A program made the translations under genes and the position numbers. Positions 6,288 through 6,381 of a stretch of 6,381 bases of DNA are shown here, piece after piece. The first letter of the stretch is position 1, and the number at the start of each line of letters is the position of its first letter. Below the pieces are notes generated by a model. It worked only from the letters and a program-made list of their open reading frames with translations. It did no database searches and was not told the origin of the DNA. Source of the DNA: Chloroflexota bacterium (lineage in GTDB: Bacteria; Chloroflexota; Limnocylindria; Limnocylindrales; CSP1-4); assembly GCA_016200675.1 (NCBI GenBank), contig JACQEH010000263.1, positions 1-6,381 on the forward strand, in the 5' to 3' direction.

Positions 6288-6310
6288 GCGGCGAGGGGAG
6301 CCCCCGCCGC
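6288..6310 (+). terminator. GC-rich hairpin after the operon, possible terminator
   Basis: The left arm GCGGCG (6288-6293) pairs with CGCCGC (6305-6310), and GGGG (6295-6298) can pair with CCCC (6301-6304) after a bulged A at 6294. The loop is two bases, or four if the innermost G-C pair opens. It starts five bases after the dehydrogenase stop, where a terminator would be expected. No run of T follows, so it is not a classical intrinsic terminator. In such GC-rich DNA a chance hairpin is also possible. Confidence 0.35.
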
Positions 6311-6316
6311 ACCCGC

Positions 6317-6348
6317 CTCGCCGGCACCCCCGCTCGCCGGCACCCCCG
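6317..6348. repeat. Perfect 16-bp tandem duplication, two copies
   Basis: The unit CTCGCCGGCACCCCCG occurs at 6317-6332 and again immediately at 6333-6348 with no mismatch. It lies in the non-coding gap between the dehydrogenase stop and the ATG at 6378. It may be a replication-slippage product, since it is C-rich. No protein-binding role can be read from the sequence. Confidence 0.85.
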
Positions 6349-6362
6349 CGGCCGCGCTGGGG

Positions 6363-6381
6363 CACAATCCGCGGGTTATGC
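6363..6381 (+). promoter_or_regulatory. Putative -10 box and start of the next gene
   Basis: CACAAT (6363-6368) matches the TATAAT consensus at four of six positions and stands out in a C/G-rich gap. ATG follows at 6378-6380 after nine bases, so a transcript starting about seven bases downstream would have almost no leader. Only four bases of the supposed gene (ATGC) are in the window, so its identity is unknown. No Shine-Dalgarno site is seen: the only purine run nearby, GCGGG, is too close to the ATG. Confidence 0.35.

Noticed and set aside
4886..6367. Long open frame (493 codons) on the - strand opposite the dehydrogenase
   Set aside because: Same reason: no motifs, low-complexity Arg/Gly/Asp/Ala composition, and the + strand has an intact dehydrogenase with a full catalytic set.
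1..6381. CRISPR arrays, tRNA or rRNA genes, insertion sequences, toxin-antitoxin or phage genes
   Set aside because: No spaced repeats, cloverleaf-like sequence, terminal inverted repeats or transposase motifs were seen by eye. The window is almost fully occupied by metabolic and envelope genes.

Overview
The window is a densely packed, high-GC (roughly 70%) bacterial chromosome segment. Every supported gene is on the + strand, and gaps or overlaps between genes run from -4 to 27 bases. The composition, the MinD/CpaE-like ATPase with an N-terminal receiver, the PF10103-type zinc protease (the 'F420-biosynthesis-associated' family, known mainly from Actinomycetota and Chloroflexota) and the apparently leaderless promoters suggest a high-GC Chloroflexota (Limnocylindria/Ellin6529-like) or a deep-branching actinobacterium (Thermoleophilia-like). 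The assignment is an inference and no rRNA marker is present.

Layout. (1) Bases 1-991: a ureohydrolase (agmatinase family) whose start lies left of the window. (2) 1019-1816: a class I SAM-dependent methyltransferase of unknown substrate, with a -10-like TAGCAT placed so that transcription would start at its ATG. (3) 1830-2981: a CpaE/TadZ-like protein with a receiver-like domain followed by a MinD-type P-loop ATPase. Its extended -10-like signal overlaps the stop codon of the methyltransferase. (4) 2989-3924: glutamate racemase MurI with two lineage-type insertions. (5) 3921-5189: a membrane-anchored zincin, overlapping murI by ATGA. (6) 5186-6283: a D-2-hydroxyacid dehydrogenase with an NADP-type cofactor loop, overlapping the zincin by GTGA. 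(7) 6284-6377: a short intergenic region with a GC-rich hairpin, a perfect 16-bp tandem duplication and a -10-like box just before an ATG at 6378 that probably begins the next gene.

Genes 3 to 6 look like one transcription unit (gap of 7 bases, then two 4-base overlaps). MurI supplies D-glutamate for peptidoglycan, the zincin is probably at the membrane, and the CpaE-like ATPase belongs to a family that positions or regulates pilus/secretion machines. No Tad pilus gene is in view. Whether the four products share a process is not shown by the sequence. High-GC operons of this kind often combine unrelated housekeeping functions.

I found no mobile element, CRISPR array, tRNA, rRNA or obvious defence system. 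The most unusual things are the altered signature residues in the CpaE-like protein (receiver Lys replaced by Met, MinD Asp40 position occupied by Ser), its position as an orphan upstream of murI, and repeated leaderless-type promoter architecture.
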